Assembly (NCBI RefSeq): GCF_001613425.1
Contig: NZ_BDCI01000004.1
Location: forward strand, 558,001-622,000
DNA: 64,000 nucleotides
Origin: Nocardia vulneris
GTDB lineage: Bacteria > Actinomycetota > Actinomycetes > Mycobacteriales > Mycobacteriaceae
Direction of reading: 5' to 3'
The notes beneath the pieces were generated by a model. That model was given only the letters and a program-made list of their open reading frames with translations, was not told the origin of the DNA and did not search any database. The position numbers and the translations under genes were made by a program. Each line of letters starts with the position of its first letter. Within the stretch, counting starts at the first letter, position 1. Shown here piece after piece: positions 32,685 to 41,054 of this stretch.

Positions 32685-33683
32685 TCACCACCGCCGGCTC
32701 GGCTCGGGCTTGCGCCGCGCCGGCACCAGCTCCCACCAGGTCACGCAGCGCCACAACCATTCCAGCGGGCCGTAGCGGAACAGTTTCAGCCAACCCCAGC
32801 TGAATGCCGCCTGGACCGCGATGATCGCGACCGCCAGGCCCAGCAGCAGGGCGTACCGGTTCGACCCGGTCAGTCCGATGCGTGGTGCGATCAGCAGCAC
32901 CAGCGCCGTCGCGGACACATAGTTGGTGAGCGCCATCCGGCCGAGGGGTTCGAGCACCTCCGAGACGACCTCGCCGAGCTCGGTGCGCAGCACGAGCAGC
33001 AACCCGGTCAGATACGCGAGCGCGCCGCACAAGCCCGCGACCGACGGGATGTTGCTGGCCAGCAGGTCCAGATACGGAATACGGAACTCCCACACCGCCG
33101 TCGCCACGGCGGCGGGCAGGGCCAGCGCGAACGCCACCGCGAGCTGCCCGCCGCGCTCGTCGAGTGTGTCGGCGACCCCGTAGCGGGCGGTGGCGAGGCC
33201 GAGCAGGAACAGACCCGGCACCAGACCGAACCCGCCGCCGAGCGCCACCGCGACCCCCACCGCCACCAGTCCGAGCAGCAGCACCAGCCAATCCGGCAGG
33301 CTCGCGGCGGGCAGCAGGATGACCAGCCCGACGATCGCGTAAGGCACCAGGGCCTCGCCGGGTTGGAATTGGTGATGGACGAACCCGAGCACGCCGAGGG
33401 CGAGCAGGCGACGGATCAGCACCAGTCGAGGACGATCGGTGCGCGCCGCGGCGCTCTCCAGGAACAGCGCGAAGCTGAGTCCGAACAGGAACGAGAAGAT
33501 CGGAAAGAACCGTCCTTCGAACAGGATCGAGAGGACGTGCCGCAGCGGCACCATCTCGCCGGGCGCCTTCACCGCGGTCATGTCGGTGAGCTGCCAGATA
33601 TTGACGACCAGGATCCCGCACAGGGCGAATCCGCGCACGGCATCGAGTTCGTGGATACGTAATCGGCCGGGGTCGTTGTGCAT
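32685..33683 (-). CDS. DUF418 membrane protein
   Basis: This 332-residue protein has about nine to ten membrane helices. It begins RIHELDAVRGFALCGILVVNI, the conserved start of DUF418/DUF1624-type proteins. FEGRFFPIFSFLFGLSFALF follows, and the end has EPLGRMALTNYVSAT and FRYGPLEWLWRCVTWW, both DUF418 marks. The function of this family is unknown; acyl transfer has been suggested for related proteins. It is divergent from an OhrR-like MarR gene, whose candidate operator lies in the 122-bp gap. Confidence 0.88.
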   Translation of the reverse strand: MHNDPGRLRIHELDAVRGFALCGILVVNIWQLTDMTAVKAPGEMVPLRHVLSILFEGRFFPIFSFLFGLSFALFLESAAARTDRPRLVLIRRLLALGVLGFVHHQFQPGEALVPYAIVGLVILLPAASLPDWLVLLLGLVAVGVAVALGGGFGLVPGLFLLGLATARYGVADTLDERGGQLAVAFALALPAAVATAVWEFRIPYLDLLASNIPSVAGLCGALAYLTGLLLVLRTELGEVVSEVLEPLGRMALTNYVSATALVLLIAPRIGLTGSNRYALLLGLAVAIIAVQAAFSWGWLKLFRYGPLEWLWRCVTWWELVPARRKPEPSRRW

Positions 33684-33754
33684 GCGTCTCAAATTAACCA
33701 CCGCACCCGCGGGAACCGTGCATCTGCGGACGAGATGTCGCCCACATACTTCAT

Positions 33755-33771
33755 GCACTAACTGTTTGTGC
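33755..33771. promoter_or_regulatory. Quasi-palindromic MarR/OhrR operator
   Basis: GCACTAACTGTTTGTGC is symmetrical at all G/C positions and most others; only A/T mismatches break the symmetry. It lies between the divergent DUF418 and MarR genes, 34 bp before the MarR start. Confidence 0.55.
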
Positions 33772-33805
33772 GTTAATCTTAGGCACGAGCCCACAAGGAG
33801 GACAG

Positions 33806-34252
33806 ATGGAGATCGAGGATCCACTGCAGCTCGATCGGCAGGTCTGCTTCGCGCTGGCCGTGGCCAATCGCGCGGTGCTCGCCGTTTACCGGCCGCTGCT
33901 CGAACCGCTCGGGCTCACCCATCCGCAATACCTGGTGATGCTCGCGCTGTGGGGCGAGGCGCCGATGTCGGTCAAAGCGATCGCCGAGGCGATCCAGTTG
34001 GATTCACCGACCCTGTCGCCACTGCTCAAGCGGCTGGAGAGCGCCGGGCTGATCAGCCGGGAACGAGACAGCCGCGACGAGCGCAACCTCGTCGTGAACC
34101 TCACCCCGGCCGGGGTCGCCCTGCGCGAGCAGGCCCTGCAAATTCCGCCCGCCGTCGTCGAGCGGCTCGGCGTGACCCTGACCGATCTCGAGGAACTGCG
34201 TGACGTACTCCACCGTGTCAACGCCGCGGCCCGTCGCGCCGTGCCCGCCTAG
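33806..34252 (+). CDS. MarR/OhrR-family regulator with conserved N-terminal cysteine
   Basis: This 148-residue protein has LQLDRQVCFAL with Cys14, where OhrR has its peroxide-sensing cysteine, then YRPLLEPLGLTHPQYLVMLALWGE. The winged helix is VKAIAEAIQLDSPTLSPLLKRLESAGLISRERDSRDERNLVVNLT. It should be a one-cysteine OhrR-type repressor released by organic hydroperoxides. No ohr gene is adjacent, so targets may be the divergent DUF418 gene and the following DUF5313 gene. Confidence 0.88.
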   Translation: MEIEDPLQLDRQVCFALAVANRAVLAVYRPLLEPLGLTHPQYLVMLALWGEAPMSVKAIAEAIQLDSPTLSPLLKRLESAGLISRERDSRDERNLVVNLTPAGVALREQALQIPPAVVERLGVTLTDLEELRDVLHRVNAAARRAVPA

Positions 34253-34283
34253 TTCGCCCCGACCGCCTGCGAGGAGTTCGCGC

Positions 34284-34664
34284 ATGTCCCGAGAACAGCG
34301 ACGGCCCAACCCGATTCAGTGGCTCGGCTATGCCTTCGGGCGCCGACTGCCCGATTCGATGATCGACTGGGTGCGCCGTGACCTCACCGGAAAGCACGCG
34401 GTCGCCCGGCATCTGGTGCGTGGGCTGATCCCGTTCACCCCGCTGTTCGCGGTCTTCCTGCTCTTCCCCGGGGAACTGTGGCTGCGCGGGTCGATGGTGC
34501 TGCTCGCGCTGCTGCTGGCGCTGTTCTACACGGTGGCCTTCATGCCGATGAACCGCGCACACCGGTTGGCCAAGCACGGATTACCGGCCGATCTGGAGAA
34601 CCCGGAACGAGCCCGTCGCCGCGCCGAGGAACGCGCGCGATACACCGCCCAGCATCCGCACTGA
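34284..34664 (+). CDS. DUF5313 membrane protein
   Basis: This 126-residue protein has PNPIQWLGYAFGRRLPDSMIDWVRRDLTGKHAVARHLVR, the DUF5313 N-terminal pattern. Two membrane helices follow (about residues 55-90), with a basic C-terminal tail. The ATG at 34284 is preceded by GAGGAG and lies 31 bp after the OhrR-like gene, so they probably form one transcript. The family is found in mycolate actinobacteria and has no known role. Confidence 0.8.
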   Translation: MSREQRRPNPIQWLGYAFGRRLPDSMIDWVRRDLTGKHAVARHLVRGLIPFTPLFAVFLLFPGELWLRGSMVLLALLLALFYTVAFMPMNRAHRLAKHGLPADLENPERARRRAEERARYTAQHPH

Positions 34665-34668
34665 GCGC

Positions 34669-35898
34669 TCACGGCGCTGCGCAGCTCAGCTCGAGACGCT
34701 GCTGCCGGCGCACGAAGATACTCGGAAACCATTGCGCTGCAACGTTTTCCGGGCACAGTTCGAAGGATTCGGTGCGCTCCAGCAAAGTCCCGAGGGCGAT
34801 CCGCGCCTCCGATCGGGCCAGCGCCGCACCGACACAGAAGTGCATGCCCTTGCCGAACGCGAGATGACTGCGCGGGGCAGCACGGTGCAGCCGGATCTCG
34901 TCCGGCGCGTCGAACACCGCCGGATCACGATTGGCGGCACCCCACAGCAGCAGCACATGGCTGCCCGCGGGCAACTCGGCCCCGCCCAGCGTGGTATCGG
35001 CGACCACATGCCGGTGATGCGCCCGGAACGGGGACTCCAGCCGCAGCGCCTCCTCCAGGAACGGCTCCAGCAGCCGCGGTTCATCCCGAACCTGCTGCTG
35101 GAGAGCAGGATTCGTAGCCAGCAGCCGCGCCGCGTTACCGATCAGACCGGCACTGGATTCACCGCCCGCGCCGACCAGCTGGACCAGGATCAGTACCGCG
35201 ACCGACGAGGTCAATTCGCCTGCGGCGCAAGCACGAACCAGATCACCGAGGAGGTCGTCGCCCGGCTCGGACCGCGCGCGGACGAACTGCTCGTGCAGGT
35301 AGCCCGCGAGTTCGACGGAGGCGGTCACGGTCGCGCCGAGCTGATCCGGTGCCATCAGGCCGCCGAGCAGTTCGGTGCTGGCATAGCCCCAGCGGACCAG
35401 TTGCGCGATGTCGTTGTCCGGCAACCCGATCAGCGCCGCGACCAGAGTCATCGGCAGGCGATCGGCCACCGCGCCGGCCCATTCGATCCGCCCGTCGCGA
35501 AAACCGCGCTCCCACAGCCGCGCCATGGCGGCCGCGACGGCGGGCTCCAGGGCGCGGATCCGTTTCGCCACCAACGTCGGCAGCACCAGTTTGCGGTGCC
35601 GCTGATGCGCCGGCTCGTCACCGGTGGCGAGCACGTGCACGGCGTTACCGCCGCCGTCGAGATCGAAGACCGCCGGGTTACCGTCCGGCGCACGCACCAG
35701 GGCGGCGGTCAGGTGCGAGGAGAACTCGGCGGTCCGGGTTGCGGCCTCGACCACCAGATCGGACCGGCTCACCAGCGCGAACCCGGTATCGGCGAGCCAA
35801 TGCACGGGCGGCCCCGCGCGCAAGGCGGCGTAGAGCGGGTACGGGTCGTTCACCAGCGCTGGATCGAAGAAGTCCAGCCGATCCGTCGTGTCCGGCAT
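34669..35898 (-). CDS. Cytochrome P450
   Basis: From the ATG at 35898 this is a 409-residue protein. The heme loop is AFGKGMHFCVGAALAR (Cys355), the E-x-x-R pair is in EEALRLESPFR, and the I-helix reads LVGAGGESSAG, with serine in place of the usual threonine. It is cytosolic and normal in length for a bacterial P450. It is divergent from a TetR regulator 227 bp away, and three copies of TGAGAC lie between them. Its substrate is unknown, and it needs an external ferredoxin not present here. Confidence 0.9.
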   Translation of the reverse strand: MPDTTDRLDFFDPALVNDPYPLYAALRAGPPVHWLADTGFALVSRSDLVVEAATRTAEFSSHLTAALVRAPDGNPAVFDLDGGGNAVHVLATGDEPAHQRHRKLVLPTLVAKRIRALEPAVAAAMARLWERGFRDGRIEWAGAVADRLPMTLVAALIGLPDNDIAQLVRWGYASTELLGGLMAPDQLGATVTASVELAGYLHEQFVRARSEPGDDLLGDLVRACAAGELTSSVAVLILVQLVGAGGESSAGLIGNAARLLATNPALQQQVRDEPRLLEPFLEEALRLESPFRAHHRHVVADTTLGGAELPAGSHVLLLWGAANRDPAVFDAPDEIRLHRAAPRSHLAFGKGMHFCVGAALARSEARIALGTLLERTESFELCPENVAAQWFPSIFVRRQQRLELSCAAP

Positions 35899-35984
35899 CT
35901 GCGCCGCCCCTTCCAATCGCCGACAATTGTTTCCGCACAACAGATTTCGCGCTGTCACCGGCGAAGTCAACCGTTCCGGGAAAG

Positions 35985-36084
35985 TGAGACGACCCAGGTC
36001 CATCCAGGTCCGTCCGATGTCTCAACGGACGCGATGAGCAGCGGTTTATCGAGCAAAACAGGTGGATTCGTCGCATGGTGAGAC
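35985..36084. promoter_or_regulatory. TGAGAC repeats between P450 and TetR genes
   Basis: TGAGAC occurs at 35985-35990 and 36079-36084, with its reverse complement GTCTCA at 36019-36024. The last two form a TGTCTCA/TGAGACA inverted pair. These may be half-sites for the adjacent TetR regulator. Confidence 0.35.
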
Positions 36085-36125
36085 AAAATTGTTCGACCGT
36101 ATCTCGACCGAATCGGGGGTTTCCG

Positions 36126-36680
36126 ATGACCGGACAACCGGACTGGCTCGCCGGCGGCGAGCGTCGCGAACTCGCCGTGGCCCGCATTCATGCCGCCGCG
36201 ACGACCCTGATCGCCCGCGACGGCATGCAACGGTTGACCATCGACCACGTCGCCGCCCAGGCGGGCTGTTCGCGCGCGACGGTCTATCGGTACGTGGGCG
36301 GCAAATCCGCCCTGCGCGAGGCCGTGCTCGCCGCGGCCACCGCGCGCATCGCGCACACCATCGAGCAGTCGGTGGCGGCGCTGACCGGCGCCGAGCGCGT
36401 CACCGAAGCAATCCTCACCGCTTTGACCGCGGTACGCGCCGACCCCGTGGCCGCGGCCTTCCTGCGCACCGCCGACCCACGCGAGGTCGACCGCTTCCTG
36501 GCGAACAATCCACGCCTGGCCACCGCCGCGACGACGGTCACCGGCGCGGCGGCCGCCGACCCCGCCGCCGGCCAGTGGATCGTGCGGGTGGTGCTGTCAC
36601 TGTTGTTCTGGCCCGCCCACCCTGCCGCCACGGAACGTGCGCTGGTCGAACGCTTCGTCGTGCCCCTCTTCGCCCCATAG
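36126..36680 (+). CDS. TetR-family regulator
   Basis: From the ATG at 36126 this is a 184-residue protein. The helix-turn-helix is VARIHAAATTLIARDGMQRLTIDHVAAQAGCSRATVYRYVGGKSALREAVLAAA; the rest is a short helical ligand domain. An earlier ATG at 36075 would add 17 residues without family features. It is divergent from the P450 and probably controls it. It converges with the kinase gene, with 5 bp between them. Confidence 0.85.
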   Translation: MTGQPDWLAGGERRELAVARIHAAATTLIARDGMQRLTIDHVAAQAGCSRATVYRYVGGKSALREAVLAAATARIAHTIEQSVAALTGAERVTEAILTALTAVRADPVAAAFLRTADPREVDRFLANNPRLATAATTVTGAAAADPAAGQWIVRVVLSLLFWPAHPAATERALVERFVVPLFAP

Positions 36681-36685
36681 CCGCC

Positions 36686-37570
36686 TCAGCGCAGGGCCCA
36701 GGGGGCGATGGCTTGGACCGAGGGGTAGCCGGGGTCGGTGCAGGCTTCTTCCTCGGCGAACCAGAGCCAGTTGCGGGCGCACTGCACGAGGGTCCAGGCG
36801 CGGGCGCGTTCGGGGTCGAGGCCTGCGAGGTCGACCAAAGCGGCGAAGCGGTCGTCGAGGGTGGATTCGGTGCGGCGGCTCCACAGCAGGGAGAGCGTGC
36901 TGAACTCCAGATCGCCCACCAGCGGCTGCGGATCGATGACGAGCCACGGTTCCCGTTGCGCGGCAAGGACATTCTCGAAGTGCAGGTCCTCGTTCACGAG
37001 CAGCCGGTCCGCGGTGGGGCCCAGCTGGGTGCACGCCTCGACGGCGGCGTCGAGCAGTTTGCGCGAATACGGCGCGCCGAGACGCGCCCACTCGCGGGGC
37101 AGCTCTTCGGCCCACCCCGCCGCTTCCACCCGCAGATCACGCGAAATGCCTTGGGGCGCTGGCACAGCAAGCCTGCGCATGAGTTCGGCGGTGATCCGCA
37201 CCGCATCGTCGATGGGCTCGGTTTCGAGGGACCGGTCCGCGGTCAATCGTTCGAGCAGGAGCACGCCGTCGTCGGCCGCGCCGTCGAGCAGCAGGACCGC
37301 CCCGTCACCGCCCCAGGCGGCGAGCGCGACCGGCTCGTCCCTGGTCTCCGGCGTCAGGTAGGCGAGTTTGAGCACGGCCGCGGCACCGTCGGCACGCCGG
37401 ACCGGCAGCACCAGCGCACCGTAACCGTGCATCGACGGTCCGTCGACGGTGAGCTGCCAGCGGTCGAGGTAGCGCGCGGCGAGATCGGGCAGGGCATCGA
37501 GCCAGGCACGCGCGGGCGCACCCTCCTGCCCGGCGAGGCGAGTGGCGAAGAATTCGGGGACGACAGTCAC
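36686..37570 (-). CDS. Aminoglycoside/hydroxyurea-type kinase, APH(6)/Hur family
   Basis: This 294-residue protein resembles streptomycin 6-kinase and hydroxyurea phosphotransferase proteins: LDRWQLTVDGPSMHGYGALVLPVRRADG, AVLKLAYLT (ATP-binding lysine) and GAVLLLDGAADDGVLLLERL. The catalytic loop is LVNEDLHFENVLAA, and WLVIDPQPLVGDLEF provides the metal-binding aspartate. It may confer aminoglycoside tolerance or act on another small molecule. It is chromosomal with ordinary base use, so recent transfer is not indicated. The catalytic aspartate and the D-P pair are intact, so activity is likely. Confidence 0.85.
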   Translation of the reverse strand: MTVVPEFFATRLAGQEGAPARAWLDALPDLAARYLDRWQLTVDGPSMHGYGALVLPVRRADGAAAVLKLAYLTPETRDEPVALAAWGGDGAVLLLDGAADDGVLLLERLTADRSLETEPIDDAVRITAELMRRLAVPAPQGISRDLRVEAAGWAEELPREWARLGAPYSRKLLDAAVEACTQLGPTADRLLVNEDLHFENVLAAQREPWLVIDPQPLVGDLEFSTLSLLWSRRTESTLDDRFAALVDLAGLDPERARAWTLVQCARNWLWFAEEEACTDPGYPSVQAIAPWALR

Positions 37571-37610
37571 CCGTCGAGCATCTCAGCTGTGTCGATTGAT
37601 TTTCGGCACG

Positions 37611-38261
37611 TCAGCGCACGGCAGGAACCGGGGGTGGCGGGGGCGGAAATCCCGGCAGTGGCGGGAAAAGCGGAGCCGGAGCGGGCGGCTCGGGCGCGGG
37701 CGGTGGTTCCGGCGCAGGCGGCGGCTCCGGCGCAGGCGGCGGGGCAGGCACGACCGGCGGGGCGGGGACAACCGGCGGAGCGGGCACCGGTGGCGGCGCC
37801 GGATCGTCGCCTTGTCCCTGCGGGATACAGATCCAGCGCCCGTCGGGACCCAGTCCCCACTGCGCGACGATCCCGTCGTGGGAACAGTCGTCGCCTACCC
37901 GGTGCGGGTCACGACCCTGTCCCTGCGGGACGCACATCCACTGCCCCTCGCGCAGATCCCACTGTGCGACGATGCCGCCGGCGGAACAGTCGTCGCCGAT
38001 CCGGCGCGCCGGTTGCGGCACCACCGGCGGCGGGCTCGGTGACTGCAAGGTAGCGGGCAGCCGGCTCACCGTGATGGTCGGCGTCGGGCTCGTCTTCGTG
38101 GACGTCCGGGCCGTCGTCGCACCCGGCTTGTGATTCTCGGCGTCCCCGTTCGATCGCACCAGCAGACCGACCGCGACCACCAGAGCGAGCGCCGCGGCGA
38201 TCACGGCCGCGATGGCCAGCATGCGGGAGTTGTCGCCGCGCCCGCCTTCAGGTGTCGCCAT
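37611..38261 (-). CDS. Membrane-anchored proline-rich protein with duplicated cysteine module
   Basis: From the ATG at 38261 this is a 216-residue protein. One membrane helix (about residues 14-36) anchors it, and the rest faces outward. The middle has two copies of a ~38-residue module, each with GDDC-x(n)-GIVAQW-x(n)-W-[MI]-C-[VI]-PQGQG, so a C-C disulfide per module is likely. The C-terminal third is PAPP/PEPPPAP repeats, typical of wall-spanning segments. It lies 95 bp after the Mce-associated gene on the same strand and may be the last gene of the mce operon. No named family is recognised. Confidence 0.65.
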   Translation of the reverse strand: MATPEGGRGDNSRMLAIAAVIAAALALVVAVGLLVRSNGDAENHKPGATTARTSTKTSPTPTITVSRLPATLQSPSPPPVVPQPARRIGDDCSAGGIVAQWDLREGQWMCVPQGQGRDPHRVGDDCSHDGIVAQWGLGPDGRWICIPQGQGDDPAPPPVPAPPVVPAPPVVPAPPPAPEPPPAPEPPPAPEPPAPAPLFPPLPGFPPPPPPVPAVR

Positions 38262-38356
38262 CGAAACCGCCTTCACTGCTGGGACAGGAAATACCGGTAC
38301 GAATGCACAGCTGATCCGAACGGGAGGTTACCCGAGATTTGCTGAATGAATCAGCA

Positions 38357-38956
38357 TTACTGCTTGGGCAGCGCGCCCGCCACTCCGCCGACGTCGGCGA
38401 CCTTCCACCCGTTGTTCGGGTCGACGTTCACCGTGTAGGTGACGGTGGTCTGCGCGCCGTCGGGGGTCTGGGCGCTGGTCGAGGTGACGTTCAGGAAGAC
38501 GTTGACCTTGTAGATCCCGTTGTCGGTATTCATCACCTTGGCGGTGATCGGGGTCGAGGTCGAGGTCCACTTCAGCGGCACCAGGATGTCCTGCAGCTTC
38601 GGCGCGGTCGCGTCGAATTTGTTGGCCAGCTGCGGAGTGGTGTTGGTCTTGAGCTTGGCGACCCAGGAGTTCACGTCCTGGAAGTTGATGTTGGAGGCGC
38701 CGACCGCGTAGTCGGTGGCGACCTGTTCGGCGTGCTGGTCCGCCGCGGCCGCGGCGTCGCGATCACTGAGATCGCCGCGCGCGGAGAACCACAGCGAGGC
38801 GAACACGACGGTCGCGGCGCCGAGCCCCACCAGCGCGGCGCCGGTCGCGATGGTGGACAGGCGGATCGAGACGGTCCGCGCGTCCTTGACCGGTGCAGCC
38901 GCGGTGTCCTTGTCCTCGGTTGCCGGCTTCGGTTCGGTCACAACGTCGTTCGACAT
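38357..38956 (-). CDS. Mce-associated membrane protein (Mam)
   Basis: This 199-residue protein has an acidic, disordered N-terminus, one membrane helix (about residues 35-58) and an outer domain. That domain resembles the Mas/Mam fold: ATDYAVGASNINFQDVNSWVAKLKTNTTPQLANKF, then WTSTSTPITAKVMN and NPNNGWKV-type C-terminal sequence. Such proteins follow mce genes and help stabilise the lipid importer. It starts 14 nt after mceF. The substrate of the whole system is unknown. Confidence 0.85.
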   Translation of the reverse strand: MSNDVVTEPKPATEDKDTAAAPVKDARTVSIRLSTIATGAALVGLGAATVVFASLWFSARGDLSDRDAAAAADQHAEQVATDYAVGASNINFQDVNSWVAKLKTNTTPQLANKFDATAPKLQDILVPLKWTSTSTPITAKVMNTDNGIYKVNVFLNVTSTSAQTPDGAQTTVTYTVNVDPNNGWKVADVGGVAGALPKQ

Positions 38957-38970
38957 CGCGGCCTCCTTTC

Positions 38971-39927
38971 CTATTTGATCGCGACCCGCACCTTGACGGC
39001 GCCGTCGGCGTCGACATCGGCGAGGGCCTGGGAGATCAGGGCTGAGATATCGATCCGCGGCGCGGCCGCGACGATCGCATCGACCAGGGGACGCAGCACC
39101 GGAGCCAGCGAGCTCAACTCCGGCTGCAACTCCCGCAACGTGGCGATGGTCTTCTCGGTGAACGGTGCGACCCCGTTGCCGGTGGTGTACTGGTCGATCG
39201 GCTGACTGTCGACCATGGTGCCGACGTGGTCGACCAAGTTGCTCACCGCCTCGGCGAACTTCAGCCACTCGGGCGCGGCGGCGCTGAACGACGGGCCGAC
39301 CCAGTCCATATTGGTCGCCGTGCTCTGCAAACTGTTGAGCAGCGAGACGATTTGCGGGTTGCGGCTCATGACGGCCGCGGCGAGCAGATCGCCGGAGCGG
39401 GCCAGATTGGGAATCGCGCTGTCGGTGCCGACCAGCGACTGCTCGGCCGTGCTCACCAGCGAGCTGACCACCTTGGGATCGAGCTGGTTCAGGGTTCGGG
39501 TGGCCAGCCGGGCGACCTCCGGAATCGACAGCGGCGTCTGCACAGTGGTGGTCTGCAGCTGCTGGCCGTCCCGGATGTACGGTCCGCCTTCGGAATTCGG
39601 ACGGAACTCGACGTAGGGCTCACCGAGCGCGGAGAGGTGTTCGATGGTGACCGTGCTGTCGGTGGGCACCCGGCGCTCGGCGACGAGCTTCAGCCCCACC
39701 TCGACGCCGCCGATGCTGTTGGTCACCGACTCGACGCGGCCCACCTCCATGCCGGTGAGCAGCACCGGCGATCCGACGGCGAGCCCACCGGAATTCTTCA
39801 GCACCATCGTCGCCTTCGTGTAGTCGGCCAGCGGATCGACCTGCACCACACCGAAGGTCAGGTAGCCCGCGCCGAGCACGACGATGGCGGCGATGCCGCC
39901 CAGGGAGGCAAGCGGCCCGAGTTTCAT
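38971..39927 (-). CDS. mceF: Mce family protein, MceF position
   Basis: This 318-residue protein has an N-terminal membrane helix (GGIAAIVVLGAGYLTFGVVQV) and an MlaD/MCE domain (about residues 35-115: ATMVLKNSGGLAVGSPVLLTGMEVGRVESV). A helical Mce tail follows. It overlaps mceE by 4 nt (ATGA). As the sixth mce gene it should form part of the MCE hexamer bridging the cell envelope for lipid import. The tail is shorter than in many MceF proteins, and there is no long proline-rich extension. Confidence 0.88.
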   Translation of the reverse strand: MKLGPLASLGGIAAIVVLGAGYLTFGVVQVDPLADYTKATMVLKNSGGLAVGSPVLLTGMEVGRVESVTNSIGGVEVGLKLVAERRVPTDSTVTIEHLSALGEPYVEFRPNSEGGPYIRDGQQLQTTTVQTPLSIPEVARLATRTLNQLDPKVVSSLVSTAEQSLVGTDSAIPNLARSGDLLAAAVMSRNPQIVSLLNSLQSTATNMDWVGPSFSAAAPEWLKFAEAVSNLVDHVGTMVDSQPIDQYTTGNGVAPFTEKTIATLRELQPELSSLAPVLRPLVDAIVAAAPRIDISALISQALADVDADGAVKVRVAIK

Positions 39928-41054
39928 CGGACGACTCCGATCATGCGTAGCGTCTGGATGATCCGGTCCGTCTGGTCTTGGGCCGAAACCACGTTCGCGC
40001 CTTCGGTTTTCACCCCGACGATGTTCACCTTCGGGCCGCGCTCGACGAACGGGATGACCTTGTCGCGCAACAGCGAAACCAGCGCTTGCAGATTCGACGG
40101 CTGACTCAGGTCCAGTGGCCGGGCCGAGGCCAGCAGGGGCAGGAACGCCTGTACCGTGCCGTCGGCATTGTTCAGCAGCGGAGCCAGCCAGGTGAGCGAG
40201 GTGCCGATCGGACCGAGCTCTTTGAAGATCTTCGTCACGCCGACGATGGAGGGCGCGATGCCGGTGAGCTGATCCACCGACTCCTGGGACAGCAATTCGG
40301 CGAGTTCGGGCCGGATCTTGTGCAGGACAGTCGAATTGTTGTCGATGCCGTCGAGCAGCGAATCGAGTTCGTCCAGATGATTACCCAGGTCGACGGCGTC
40401 GTCCGCCATGGTCTTGCCGATCTGTGCGGTGCGGGCGGTGTCCTTGGGCAGCACATCGTTGAGCTGCTTGATGGTGTCCTGCACCTGCTGCACCGCCCCG
40501 CCCTGGGTGAACGTGGCCAGCGCGGCCATCGTGTCCTCCAGTTGCACCGGCGGTTTGGTCTGCGCCAGCCCGATGGTGCCGCCCTCGGGCAGCAGCTTGT
40601 CGAAACCGTTCGTCGGGGTGAGCAGCGCGAGGTGGATATCGCCGAGCACCGTGTTCTGCCGCAGCTCGGCCCGCGTCGCCTCGGGCAGCCGCACGGACTT
40701 AGAGATCCGGGCGTCGACCACCACATAGCCGCCGCGGCCGCCCGCCTTGGCCGAATCCACCACCGACACTCCGGAAACCGTGCCGACCTGCGCGCCGTTG
40801 GCCATGATCTTGGCCCGGGCAGGCAGATTCAGCACGTTCTCGAACTGGATCCGGATCTGGTAGGTCGGGCCGGACACCTCGGCGCCCGGCACGGGCACCG
40901 ACGAGGGGTCGAAGGCGCAGCCCGAGGCGGGCAGCGCCACCGCGAGCACCGCGGCGACACCGGTCGCGAAACGCGCTCCACGCCTGCGGCTTTCGTGGCC
41001 GCCACGCGGGAAGGACAGGGCCCACCGGCCTGTTTCGTCGCGCCGAAGCTTCAT
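39924..41054 (-). CDS. mceE: Mce family lipoprotein, MceE position (LprK-like)
   Basis: From the ATG at 41054 this is a 376-residue protein. A basic N-terminus leads into VAAVLAVALPASGCAF, a signal with lipobox ASGC, as expected for the lipoprotein (E) member of mce operons. The MCE domain is YQIRIQFENVLNLPARAKIMANGAQVGTVSGV, followed by a long helical region with LLDGIDNNSTVLHKIRPELAELL. Its start overlaps the mceD stop by 4 nt and its stop overlaps the mceF start by 4 nt. Confidence 0.9.
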   Translation of the reverse strand: MKLRRDETGRWALSFPRGGHESRRRGARFATGVAAVLAVALPASGCAFDPSSVPVPGAEVSGPTYQIRIQFENVLNLPARAKIMANGAQVGTVSGVSVVDSAKAGGRGGYVVVDARISKSVRLPEATRAELRQNTVLGDIHLALLTPTNGFDKLLPEGGTIGLAQTKPPVQLEDTMAALATFTQGGAVQQVQDTIKQLNDVLPKDTARTAQIGKTMADDAVDLGNHLDELDSLLDGIDNNSTVLHKIRPELAELLSQESVDQLTGIAPSIVGVTKIFKELGPIGTSLTWLAPLLNNADGTVQAFLPLLASARPLDLSQPSNLQALVSLLRDKVIPFVERGPKVNIVGVKTEGANVVSAQDQTDRIIQTLRMIGVVR

